Assembly: GCA_017453335.1 (NCBI GenBank)
Contig: JAFTKI010000042.1
Span: 1-17,457, forward strand
From: Clostridia bacterium
GTDB taxonomy: Bacteria; Bacillota_A; Clostridia; Oscillospirales; CAG-272
Direction of reading: 5' to 3'
DNA length: 17,457 nucleotides
Shown here: positions 1 to 6,661 of the stretch, one piece after another
Numbering within the stretch: the stretch's first letter is position 1
Layout: the number at the start of each line of letters is the position of its first letter
Made by a program: the position numbers and the translations under genes
Notes under the pieces: model-generated
Databases searched by the model: none
Told to the model about the DNA's origin: nothing
Seen by the model: only the letters and a program-made list of their open reading frames with translations

Positions 1-439
1 GCATAACCTTCACCAGAACAGCCGCCCCCAGCACCCAAAGGGTCACCGCGCTGAAGACCTGTTCTCCGCCGAAGCGTATCTTATTCACAGATTCAACAAG
101 AAGCTCGTAAGAAACCAAAAGGATGAGGAAGGACACGATCATCGAGGCAACGTATTCGATACGGGCGTGTCCGAAAGGGTGCTTTTTATCGGGCGGCTTT
201 GCCGAAATGCGGAAGCTGATTACGGATATCAGCGAGGAGCCGGCATCCGAGAGATTATTGAGTGCGTCGGCGATTACGGAAATGGAAGAAAACAGGATTC
301 CAACCGTAAGTTTTCCAAATGATAGCAAGAGATTCAGAAAAATACCGATCCAACCCGAGAGCATTCCATATCGGCGCCGCAGATCGGGATCGTTTAAATT
401 TTTGTTTTTTCCAAACAAGACCGAAAACAGATTTTTCAT
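1..439 (-). CDS. Cation diffusion facilitator (CDF) family metal efflux transporter, partial (N-terminal 146 residues)
   Basis: Integral membrane protein expected to export divalent metal (Zn, Fe or Mn) in exchange for protons. Reading the minus strand from the ATG at 439 gives 146 residues before the window edge cuts it. Hydrophobic segments lie near residues 29-50, 51-78, 97-116 and 127-146. The CDF signature HPFGHARIE occurs at 87-95. By comparison with E. coli YiiP, D84, H87 and H91 match cytosolic metal site B. In site A the second Asp is present (D65, in NNLSDAGSS) but the first position appears to be Asn61 instead of Asp. A GGGAG ribosome binding site lies 11 nt upstream of the start. 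The gene is divergent from the rpmG operon, with an extended -10 promoter just upstream. Family assignment is confident; the metal is unknown. Confidence 0.9.
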   Translation of the reverse strand, partial: MKNLFSVLFGKNKNLNDPDLRRRYGMLSGWIGIFLNLLLSFGKLTVGILFSSISVIADALNNLSDAGSSLISVISFRISAKPPDKKHPFGHARIEYVASMIVSFLILLVSYELLVESVNKIRFGGEQVFSAVTLWVLGAAVLVKVM

Positions 440-477
440 AAACAAGAGGTCTCCCAAACGATTCAGGTGTCGTATAT

Positions 478-486
478 ATTATAGCA
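478..486 (-). promoter_or_regulatory. Extended -10 promoter for the CDF transporter gene
   Basis: On the minus strand the sequence reads TGCTATAAT, an exact extended -10 element (TGnTATAAT). No good -35 hexamer is found 16-18 nt upstream, which fits extended -10 promoters. The predicted start point near 471 leaves a leader of about 30 nt before the ATG at 439. Confidence 0.5.
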
Positions 487-552
487 CGTTTGCGTCAAAA
501 ATCCACCTTTTTTCTCTAAATAATATTATTGTAAAAAACTTTTCATTTTGTA

Positions 553-581
553 TTGACAAACCGCAAAGAATATGATATAAT
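553..581 (+). promoter_or_regulatory. Consensus sigma-A promoter of the rpmG-secE-nusG-rplKA operon
   Basis: TTGACA at 553-558 and TATAAT at 576-581 are separated by exactly 17 nt, a perfect match to the housekeeping promoter consensus, as expected for ribosomal protein genes. Initiation is expected near 588, leaving a leader of roughly 130 nt before rpmG. Confidence 0.9.
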
Positions 582-587
582 TTCGTT

Positions 588-720
588 ACCTCTTGTCGGA
601 GGGCTTTTTTTGTGTGCCTTTTTCTGGGACAAGGTACACCCACGGCAATGAGGGAGGTACACCGGATCTATTCCGGATTTCATAAGGCGAAAGCCTTAAA
701 TTTTATGAGGAGGTGCCGAT
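588..720 (+). promoter_or_regulatory. Structured 5' leader upstream of rpmG
   Basis: This untranslated stretch lies between the predicted start point and the rpmG ATG. CTTGTC (592-597) can pair with GACAAG (628-633) across a U-rich segment. The 9-mer AGGTACACC occurs twice (632-640 and 655-663). CCGGA/TCCGG (662-666/672-676) forms a small hairpin. TAAGGC-GAAA-GCCTTA (683-698) forms a 6-bp stem with a GNRA-type loop. The ribosome binding site GAGGAGG (707-713) follows, 7 nt before the ATG. I do not recognise a named RNA family. A role in translation or attenuation control is inference only. Confidence 0.45.
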
Positions 721-870
721 ATGAGAGTCAAGATTACGTTGGCGTGCACTGAGTGCAAGCAAAGAAATTACGACACAAAGAAAAACAAGAAAAACGACCC
801 GGACAGACTTGAAATGAACAAGTTTTGCCGTTTCTGTCGTAAGCATACTTTGCACAAAGAAACAAAGTAA
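721..870 (+). CDS. rpmG: 50S ribosomal protein L33
   Basis: Small ribosomal protein of the large subunit. The 49 residues begin [17 protein letters not shown] and carry two cysteine pairs, C9/C12 and C36/C39. This is the zinc-binding 'C+' form of L33, as opposed to the cysteine-free paralogue many Firmicutes induce under zinc limitation (established for the family). The ATG is 7 nt downstream of GAGGAGG. It is the first gene of the operon, 23 nt before secE; no tRNA lies between them, although a tRNA is found there in some bacteria. Length and position are typical. Confidence 0.95.
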   Translation: MRVKITLACTECKQRNYDTKKNKKNDPDRLEMNKFCRFCRKHTLHKETK

Positions 871-893
871 GATTTACGGAAAGGATTCACGCA

Positions 894-1190
894 ATGGCAG
901 AAGAAATCAAAGACGCTGCAGCTTCCGAGGAAGTTACTGCTTCCAAGTATGCAAAGCGACCCCCTAAGAAACCGAACATCTTTGTTCGTGTGGCTCGTGC
1001 CATCAAAAAGTTTTTCCGTGATCTTATCAGCGAAATGAAAAAGGTCGTTTGGCTGTCTGGCAAGGAAACGCGCAAGCAAACGATCGTTGTCGTTGTTACG
1101 GTTATTGCCGTCAGCATCGTGATTGGCCTTGTGGACTTCGGCTTTTGGAAGGGCATTGAAGGCTTGAGCAAGCTGAACTTGTTCACCTAA
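894..1190 (+). CDS. secE: Preprotein translocase subunit SecE
   Basis: Membrane component of the SecYEG protein-conducting channel. The 98 residues have a charged, Ala/Lys-rich N-terminal tail, then the conserved amphipathic segment (FFRDLISEMKKVVWLS, residues 40-55), then one transmembrane helix around 63-82. That is the single-helix SecE of Gram-positive bacteria. The start has GGAAAGGA about 9 nt upstream. The gene lies in its classical place between rpmG and nusG; only 11 nt separate its stop from the nusG ATG. Confidence 0.95.
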   Translation: MAEEIKDAAASEEVTASKYAKRPPKKPNIFVRVARAIKKFFRDLISEMKKVVWLSGKETRKQTIVVVVTVIAVSIVIGLVDFGFWKGIEGLSKLNLFT

Positions 1191-1201
1191 GGGCAGGTAC
1201 T

Positions 1202-1744
1202 ATGAGCAATATTAACGAGATGAACGTTGGTCCCAGATGGTATGTTGTTCACACGTATTCAGGTTATGAAAACAAAGTAAAGGCAAGCATCGAGAAAATT
1301 GTAGAAAACCGTGGCCTCGGTCACTTGATCTATGAAATTCAGATTCCTGTCGAAACCTCCGTCGTTACGAACGATAAGGGTGAGGAAAAAGAGGTTGAAA
1401 CCAAGCTCTTCCCTTGCTATGTATTGGTCAAGATGACGATGACGGATGAAAGCTGGCACGTTGTTCGCAATATTACCGGTGTTACCGGTTTTGTCGGCCC
1501 CGGATCAGCCCCCACTCCGCTTACGGAGGAAGAGATCGAATACTTCCGTATTGAGATCCACACGCAGGAGTTCTCTCTCAATGTAGGCGACAAGGTTTCT
1601 GTTGTTTCCGGTATGTTCGCCGGTTACAGCGGCACTTTGCAAGAAATCAGCGAGGATAAGAAGCAGGTTACTGTTCTGGCGTCCACGCAACGTCGCGCGA
1701 TCCCGATTATCGTGGAGGCGAAGGACGTAAAACTCGCCGAATAA
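1202..1744 (+). CDS. nusG: Transcription termination/antitermination protein NusG
   Basis: Elongation factor that binds RNA polymerase and influences pausing, termination and coupling to ribosomes. The 180 residues show an N-terminal NGN domain (about 11-115; start PRWYVVHTYSGYENKV, with LFPCYVLVKM at 69-78 and VTGFVG near 94-99) and a C-terminal KOW domain (about 127-165; VGDKVSVVSGMFAGYSG). Cys72 stands where Gly is usual in FPGYV, a minor change. The ribosome binding site is weak (GGGCAGGT right after the secE stop), suggesting translational coupling to secE. Confidence 0.97.
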   Translation: MSNINEMNVGPRWYVVHTYSGYENKVKASIEKIVENRGLGHLIYEIQIPVETSVVTNDKGEEKEVETKLFPCYVLVKMTMTDESWHVVRNITGVTGFVGPGSAPTPLTEEEIEYFRIEIHTQEFSLNVGDKVSVVSGMFAGYSGTLQEISEDKKQVTVLASTQRRAIPIIVEAKDVKLAE

Positions 1745-1764
1745 GCATTCGGCATTGCCAAGGC

Positions 1765-1831
1765 TCCGTTTACAAACGGACACTCGTGGGAGGGAGAAAA
1801 ATTTTTGAATTCTCCCGTTGAAATTACCACA
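1765..1831 (+). promoter_or_regulatory. L1-binding leader of rplK-rplA, mimicking the 23S rRNA L1 site
   Basis: A 6-bp hairpin (TCCGTT/AACGGA, 1765-1780) precedes a two-part stem: GTGG (1786-1789) pairs with CCAC (1827-1830), and GGGAGAA (1792-1798) pairs with TTCTCCC (1810-1816). The strands are separated by a short GA bulge on the 5' side and a 10-nt loop GTTGAAATTA on the 3' side. The parts GTGGGAGG and TTGAAAT(T)ACCAC match, by memory, the two strands of helices 76/77 of bacterial 23S rRNA, where L1 binds. L1 is known to repress the L11-L1 mRNA in E. coli through such a site. Here the element ends about 20 nt before the rplK ATG. Confidence 0.8.
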
Positions 1832-1850
1832 TTTGGAGGTGTATTTAACA

Positions 1851-2276
1851 ATGGCAAAGAAAATTTCCGGTTATATCAAATTGCAGCTTCCCGCAGGCAA
1901 GGCAACCCCTCAGCCTCCGGTAGGTCCTGCGTTGGGTCAGTATGGTGTTTCCATCCCCAACTTCACCAAAGAGTTCAATGAAAGAACCAAAAACGACATC
2001 GGTCTGATCATCCCCGTTGTCATCACCGTTTACGCAGACCGTTCCTTCACCTTTATCACAAAGACTCCTCCCGCTCCGGTCCTGATCAAGAAGGCTTGCG
2101 GCATTGAGACCGCTTCCGCTGTTCCGAACAAGACCAAGGTCGCTTCTCTGACCAAGGAGCAGGTTCGCAAGATTGCTGAGCAGAAGATGCCCGACCTGAA
2201 CGCAGGTTCTATCGAGGCTGCTGAGCGCATGATCGCAGGCACCGCACGTAGCATGGGTGTCACGATTGCTGACTGA
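1851..2276 (+). CDS. rplK: 50S ribosomal protein L11
   Basis: L11 forms the base of the ribosomal stalk, where it contacts 23S rRNA and translation GTPases. The 141 residues match the family length. The N-terminal domain has [21 protein letters not shown] (10-30), including the proline-rich helix that forms the thiostrepton-binding site in other bacteria. The C-terminal rRNA-binding domain ends at SMGVTIAD. The ATG at 1851 is chosen because [10 protein letters not shown] is the conserved L11 beginning and TTGGAGGTG lies about 10 nt upstream. An in-frame ATG at 1818 falls inside the L1-binding leader and is rejected. rplA follows 18 nt downstream. Confidence 0.97.
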   Translation: MAKKISGYIKLQLPAGKATPQPPVGPALGQYGVSIPNFTKEFNERTKNDIGLIIPVVITVYADRSFTFITKTPPAPVLIKKACGIETASAVPNKTKVASLTKEQVRKIAEQKMPDLNAGSIEAAERMIAGTARSMGVTIAD

Positions 2277-2294
2277 TTGGGAGGTTGATGAGTA

Positions 2295-2987
2295 ATGAAG
2301 ATGAGCAAAAACTATGCGGCTAGCACCGCACTGATCGAAAAATCCAAGCTGTACGACTCTACCGAGGCAATGGAGCTGGTATGCCAGACCGCTAAGGCAA
2401 AGTTCGACGAAACCATTGAGGTTCACGTTCGTCTGGGCGTTGACTCCCGCCACGCAGACCAGCAGGTTCGTGGCGCTATCGTTATTCCCCACGGTACCGG
2501 TAAGTCGGTAAAGACCCTGGTATTTGCAAAGGGTGATAAGGCAAAGGCAGCCGAAGAGGCTGGTGCTGACTACGTCGGTGCTGAGGATCTCGTTGCTAAG
2601 ATCACCGGCGAGAACTGGTTTGACTTCGACGTTGTTATCGCTACTCCCGATATGATGGGTGTTATCGGCCGTCTCGGTAAGGTTCTGGGTCCTAAGGGTC
2701 TGATGCCGAACCCGAAGGCGGGCACCGTCACGATGGACGTTGCACGTGCAGTTACCGAGGCTAAGGCAGGTAAGATCGAGTACCGTCTGGATAAGACGAA
2801 CATCATCCACTGCCCTGTTGGTAAGGCATCCTTCGGTGCCGAAAAGCTGACCGAAAACTTCAACACCCTTCTGGGTGCAATCATCAAGGCGAAGCCCGCT
2901 GCTGCAAAGGGTCAGTACATCAAGAGCTGCGTTATCGCATCCACGATGGGTCCCGGCATCAAGGTCAATGCCGCAAAGATCGGTTAA
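2295..2987 (+). CDS. rplA: 50S ribosomal protein L1
   Basis: L1 forms the mobile stalk at the E site and is the translational repressor of its own operon in characterised bacteria. The 230 residues are full length. Motifs include the GTGK segment near 70 and the highly conserved [16 protein letters not shown] loop in the second domain, about 130-145. Two nearby starts are possible (ATG at 2295 or at 2301). The first has GGGAGG at the usual distance and is kept. It is the last gene of the operon: a strong terminator starts 9 nt after the stop, so the usual rplJ-rplL do not follow. Confidence 0.97.
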   Translation: MKMSKNYAASTALIEKSKLYDSTEAMELVCQTAKAKFDETIEVHVRLGVDSRHADQQVRGAIVIPHGTGKSVKTLVFAKGDKAKAAEEAGADYVGAEDLVAKITGENWFDFDVVIATPDMMGVIGRLGKVLGPKGLMPNPKAGTVTMDVARAVTEAKAGKIEYRLDKTNIIHCPVGKASFGAEKLTENFNTLLGAIIKAKPAAAKGQYIKSCVIASTMGPGIKVNAAKIG

Positions 2988-2995
2988 TTAAAAAC

Positions 2996-3020
2996 AAAAA
3001 GCGTCTTCGGACGCTTTTTT
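2996..3020 (+). terminator. Rho-independent terminator after rplA
   Basis: GCGTC (3001-3005), loop TTCG, and GACGC (3010-3014) form a stem with a stable UUCG tetraloop, flanked by AAAAA on the left and TTTTTT (3015-3020) on the right. This ends the rpmG-rplA operon. Confidence 0.93.
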
Positions 3021-3044
3021 GTTCTTAGAAAGAGAGAATACTCT

Positions 3045-3674
3045 ATGCCTATTTTCACCAGTGAAGCACAAACAAGCTTCAACTATATTCTACTCCCGCC
3101 CAAAACGGTCAAGGAGGGCGAGACCTATCCCTTGATCGTATGCCTTCACGGGGCAGGAGAACGCGGCACCGACACGGAGCTGCTTTACGTGCACGGTATT
3201 CCCAAATATGTAAGACAGGGTCTTGATATCCCCGCCTTCATCTTGGCACCGCAGTGCCCGAACGGATTCTGCTGGAATTCCTTCCCCATCCAGGTCAAGG
3301 AGCTGATTGACAAAACCGTTGCCCAAAACCCGATCGATCCCGATCGCATTACGGCGACAGGTCTCAGCATGGGCGGTTTCGGCTCTTGGGACCTTGCGGT
3401 GACCTATCCCGACTTTTTTGCGGGAATTGCCCCAATTTGCGGCGGTGGGCTTTCCTGGCGGTGTTCTGCCTTAAAAAATATGCCGATCTGGGCGTTTCAC
3501 GGTGATTCCGACACAGTCGTACCGCCTAAGAATTCCATTGAAATGGTCGATGCGGTCAAGGCGGCAGGCGGCAATCCCAAGCTCACGCTCTTCCACAACG
3601 TAGGTCACAACGCATGGGAGCCTGCATATGAGGACACCAAATTGATCAATTGGTTGCTCGCGCAAAAGCGCTGA
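3045..3674 (+). CDS. Alpha/beta hydrolase, probable carboxylesterase (prolyl oligopeptidase/PHB-depolymerase-like)
   Basis: Predicted cytoplasmic serine hydrolase of 209 residues with no signal peptide; the substrate is unknown. The oxyanion segment LHGAGERG is at 34-41. The nucleophile elbow GLSMGG gives Ser108, HGDSDTVVP gives the acid (Asp156, alternatively Asp154), and VGHNAW gives His188, so the catalytic triad is intact. This is the compact, lid-poor form common in gut Clostridia and Bacteroidetes, often annotated as esterase or 'prolyl oligopeptidase family'. The ATG at 3045 lies only 24 nt after the rplA terminator, preceded by a purine-rich AAAGAGAG binding site. It stands alone between two terminators, so it may depend on readthrough. 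Confidence 0.88.
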   Translation: MPIFTSEAQTSFNYILLPPKTVKEGETYPLIVCLHGAGERGTDTELLYVHGIPKYVRQGLDIPAFILAPQCPNGFCWNSFPIQVKELIDKTVAQNPIDPDRITATGLSMGGFGSWDLAVTYPDFFAGIAPICGGGLSWRCSALKNMPIWAFHGDSDTVVPPKNSIEMVDAVKAAGGNPKLTLFHNVGHNAWEPAYEDTKLINWLLAQKR

Positions 3675-3677
3675 TAT

Positions 3678-3711
3678 AAAAAACACTGTCTTTGAAAAGA
3701 CAGTGTTTTTT
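3678..3711. terminator. Bidirectional rho-independent terminator between the esterase gene and metY
   Basis: A long inverted repeat, AAAAAACACTGTC...GACAGTGTTTTTT (arms 3678-3693 and 3696-3711), has an A-tract before it and a T-tract after it, so it can terminate transcription from both the plus-strand hydrolase gene and the minus-strand metY, whose stop codon is 3 nt away. Confidence 0.92.
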
Positions 3712-3713
3712 CT

Positions 3714-4982
3714 TTATGCTTCCAGTGCTTGCTTGATATCCGCAATGATATCGTCCACGTCCTCAATTCCGACCGAAAGACGGATCAGATCGGGCGAGAT
3801 CTTGCATTCGATCAACTGCTGATCGGTCAGCTGACGGTGCGTCGTGCTCGCGGGGTGAAGGACACAGGTGCGTACATCAGCAACGTGCGTAACGATTGCG
3901 GCGAGCCTGAGACTGTCCATAAACCTGGTTGCCGCTTCTCTGCCGCCCTTCACGCCGAAGGAGATGACACCGCAGGTGCCGTTCGGCATATATTTCTGTG
4001 CAAGCGCATAATAGCGGTTATCGGGAAGTCCGGGATAATTGACCCAGCTGACATTCTCGTTGGATGCCAAAAACTCCGCAACCCTCTGCGCATTGGAGCA
4101 ATGTCTTTCCATACGCAGAGCAAGGGTATCAAGCCCCGTGTTGATCAGGAACGCATTTTGAGGAGACTGAATCGAACCGAGGTCGCGCATCAGCTGTGCG
4201 GTTGCCTTTGTAATATACGCCATCTTACCAAAACGCTCGGTATAGGTAATGCCGTGATAGGAATCGTCAGGCGTGCAAAGTCCCGGATACTTATCCGCAT
4301 ACTTTGTCCAATCAAAGTTACCGCTGTCAACGATAACGCCGCCAACAGCAGAAGCGTGTCCGTCCATATACTTGGTGGTCGAGTGCGTAACGATATCCGC
4401 ACCGAACTCAAAGGGGCGGAGATTCGCAGGTGTCGGGAATGTATTGTCAACGATGAGCGGAACACCGTGCGCGTGCGCGATTCTCGCAAACCTTTCAATA
4501 TCTAAAACGATCAGCGCGGGATTCGAAATGCTCTCGGCAAATACCGCCTTGGTATTCGGGCGGAATGCGGCATTCAAGGTCTCTTCGTCCGCGTCGGGAT
4601 CAACAAAGGTTACCTCAATACCCATTTTCTTCATTGTAACACCGAGAAGATTGAACGTACCGCCGTAAATCGCGGTAGAGGAAACGATATGATCTCCGCA
4701 CGAGCAAATATTAAACAAGGAAAAGAAGGATGCAGCCTGCCCCGACGAGGTCAACATTGCCGCCACGCCGCCCTCAAGCGCCGCGATCTTTGCCGCCACG
4801 GTGTCGTTCGTAGGGTTTTGAAGGCGCGTATAGAAGTATCCGGAAGCCTCAAGGTCAAACAGCTGCCCCATCTCTACGCTTGAATCATATTTATAGGTCG
4901 TGCTCTGCACAATCGGCAAAACTCTCGGCTCTCCGTTTTTTGGGGTATAGCCGGCTTGCACACATTTGGTGTTAAATTTCAT
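3714..4982 (-). CDS. metY: O-acetylhomoserine sulfhydrylase / homocysteine synthase (Cys/Met metabolism PLP enzyme)
   Basis: Cytoplasmic PLP enzyme that makes homocysteine from O-acetyl-L-homoserine and sulfide (direct sulfhydrylation route to methionine). The 422 residues fit MetY, which is longer than the ~380-residue MetB/MetC. It begins KFNTKCVQAGYTP and carries VDNTF at 178-182 (Asp179 contacts the PLP pyridine nitrogen) and the PLP-lysine motif HSTTKYMDGHA, with Lys204 as the Schiff-base residue. YTRLQNPT at 51-58 binds the cofactor phosphate from the partner subunit. AAGGAG lies 8 nt before the ATG, and the glnS stop is only 10 nt upstream, so it is third in the MBL-glnS-metY operon. 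No SAM riboswitch or T-box is visible before it. Acetyl versus succinyl or phospho-homoserine preference cannot be read. Confidence 0.92.
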   Translation of the reverse strand: MKFNTKCVQAGYTPKNGEPRVLPIVQSTTYKYDSSVEMGQLFDLEASGYFYTRLQNPTNDTVAAKIAALEGGVAAMLTSSGQAASFFSLFNICSCGDHIVSSTAIYGGTFNLLGVTMKKMGIEVTFVDPDADEETLNAAFRPNTKAVFAESISNPALIVLDIERFARIAHAHGVPLIVDNTFPTPANLRPFEFGADIVTHSTTKYMDGHASAVGGVIVDSGNFDWTKYADKYPGLCTPDDSYHGITYTERFGKMAYITKATAQLMRDLGSIQSPQNAFLINTGLDTLALRMERHCSNAQRVAEFLASNENVSWVNYPGLPDNRYYALAQKYMPNGTCGVISFGVKGGREAATRFMDSLRLAAIVTHVADVRTCVLHPASTTHRQLTDQQLIECKISPDLIRLSVGIEDVDDIIADIKQALEA

Positions 4983-4992
4983 AAAAATCTCC

Positions 4993-6645
4993 TTATTTTA
5001 CCTGATATGCATCCTTCAGCCCGACGATTCGGTTGAAGGTATTTTCATATTTCGTATCCTTTACAAAATAACCGACGCGAACGAACTGGAATCTGTCACC
5101 GGGCTCTGCCTCTGCCAAGGACGGCTCGATCTTGCAATTCTCGTAATGAACGACAGAATCGGTATTGAGGTAATCGCTGTAGGTCTTATCCTCGGGAATA
5201 TCGGCTACATTCTCAATCGTAAACAGATGCTCGAAAAGAGAAAGCTTCGTATCAAGAGCAGTATCGACAGAGAGCCAATGAATCGTTCCCTTGACCTTTC
5301 TTCCGTCCACGGGATTCCCGTTTTTGGTCTCCAGGTCGCAGGTGCAAAGCAATTCCTTGATGCTGCCGTCGGGATTCTTGACGATCTCGTTACAGCGGAT
5401 AATGTAGGCTCCCATCAGGCGAACCTCAGCGTCAGGCTTCAAACGGAAGAACTTCGGCGGCGGAACCTCGCTGAAATCGTCTCCATCGATCCAGAGGTGC
5501 TTAGTAAAAGGCAGCTTGCGCGTTCCCGCATCCGGATTTTTTGGATTGTTCGGCAGATCGAAATACTCAACCTGATCCTCAGGATAGTTCGTAACGGTTA
5601 CCTTGATCGGGTTTAAAATCGCGATTCTGCGGGGTGCCGTTTCATTCAGCTCCTCACGTATACAATGCTCGAGCAGCTCATAATCAACGACACTGTAAGC
5701 CTTCGCAACACCCGCACGCGCAACAAAATCAAAAATAGAGGACGGCGTGTATCCACGGCGGCGGAGTCCGCAGAGTGTAGGCATACGCGGGTCATCCCAT
5801 CCGTCGACCAGATTGGTTTCTACAAGCTGGCGCAGGTAGCGCTTACTCATTACCGTATGCGTAACGTTCAGGCGAGCGAACTCATACTGATGCGGCTTCT
5901 TTTCAAAGCCGATATTGTCAACGACCCAATCGTAAAGCGGACGGTGATTTTCAAACTCGATCGAGCAGAGCGAGTGTGTGATCCCCTCCAGCGCGTCCTG
6001 GATCGGATGTGCGTAATCGTAAAGCGGATAGATACACCACTTGTTTCCCTGACGGTGATGGTCAACGTGAACGATACGGTAGATCGCAGGGTCACGCATA
6101 TTCATATTGGGTGAGGACATATCGATCTTCGCGCGCAGCGTCTTTGCTCCGTCTGGGAACTCGCCGTTTTTCATGCGCTCAAAAAGATCAAGATTCTCCT
6201 CAACCGAACGGTTGCGGTAAGGGCTGTCCTTTCCCGGCTCTGTAAGTGTACCGCGATATTCACGCATCTGATCGGCGCTTAGATCGCAGACGTAGGCCTT
6301 CCCCGCCTTGATCAGTCGGATCGCAAACTCATAGCATTTGTCAAAATAATCCGAACCGTAGTAAACGCCGCCGGTCGGCTCGCAGCCAAGCCACTTCAAA
6401 TCCTCGTAAATCGAGCGAACGTATTCGTCGCCTTCCTTCGCGGGATTCGTATCATCGTAACGGAGATTGAAAAGACCGCCGTATTTTTTCGCGGTTGCGG
6501 TATTGATCCAGATCGCCTTCGCGCTTCCGATATGCAGATAGCCGTTCGGCTCGGGCGGAAAACGTGTGTGGATCTTCAGATCGGGATTATCCTTCAGGTT
6601 TTCGTCGATAATATCGTGAATAAAATTGGATCTCATCTCTTCCAT
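4993..6645 (-). CDS. glnS: Glutaminyl-tRNA synthetase
   Basis: Class I aminoacyl-tRNA synthetase charging tRNA-Gln directly with glutamine. The 550 residues match bacterial GlnRS. The start of the Rossmann fold reads RFPPEPNGYLHIGSAKA; PEPNGYLHIG is the GlnRS form and differs from the PSPTG of GluRS, with HIGS at 38-41. The second signature is VMSKR (265-269). DDTNP at 64-68 and LYDYAHPIQDALEGITHS (208-225) are also typical. The C-terminal beta-barrel anticodon domain follows from about 335. The first ATG has GGAGG 10 nt upstream and is preferred over an ATG three codons later. Many Firmicutes lack GlnRS and use the GatCAB amidotransferase, so its presence is informative. Confidence 0.96.
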   Translation of the reverse strand: MEEMRSNFIHDIIDENLKDNPDLKIHTRFPPEPNGYLHIGSAKAIWINTATAKKYGGLFNLRYDDTNPAKEGDEYVRSIYEDLKWLGCEPTGGVYYGSDYFDKCYEFAIRLIKAGKAYVCDLSADQMREYRGTLTEPGKDSPYRNRSVEENLDLFERMKNGEFPDGAKTLRAKIDMSSPNMNMRDPAIYRIVHVDHHRQGNKWCIYPLYDYAHPIQDALEGITHSLCSIEFENHRPLYDWVVDNIGFEKKPHQYEFARLNVTHTVMSKRYLRQLVETNLVDGWDDPRMPTLCGLRRRGYTPSSIFDFVARAGVAKAYSVVDYELLEHCIREELNETAPRRIAILNPIKVTVTNYPEDQVEYFDLPNNPKNPDAGTRKLPFTKHLWIDGDDFSEVPPPKFFRLKPDAEVRLMGAYIIRCNEIVKNPDGSIKELLCTCDLETKNGNPVDGRKVKGTIHWLSVDTALDTKLSLFEHLFTIENVADIPEDKTYSDYLNTDSVVHYENCKIEPSLAEAEPGDRFQFVRVGYFVKDTKYENTFNRIVGLKDAYQVK

Positions 6646-6661
6646 TGTTTTTGAACCTCCG

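Noticed and set aside
123..575. Plus-strand frame covering the CDF gene and the promoter region
   Set aside because: It runs through both divergent promoters, and the opposite strand encodes an evident CDF protein.
871..893. tRNA gene between rpmG and secE, as in some bacteria
   Set aside because: The gap is only 23 nt and contains just the secE ribosome binding site.
1818..1850. Upstream in-frame ATG extending L11 by 11 residues
   Set aside because: It lies in the L1-binding leader stem, has no ribosome binding site, and the conserved L11 start is at 1851.
1845..2810. Long open frame on the minus strand across rplK and rplA
   Set aside because: It lies antisense to two highly conserved ribosomal genes, has no recognisable protein features and arises from their biased codon use.
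3729..4505. 258-codon plus-strand frame antisense to metY
   Set aside because: The minus strand encodes a full-length, motif-complete MetY; the plus frame has no ribosome binding site or family signature.
4966..5616. 216-codon plus-strand frame antisense to glnS
   Set aside because: Shadow of glnS; composition is irregular and it crosses the glnS-metY junction.
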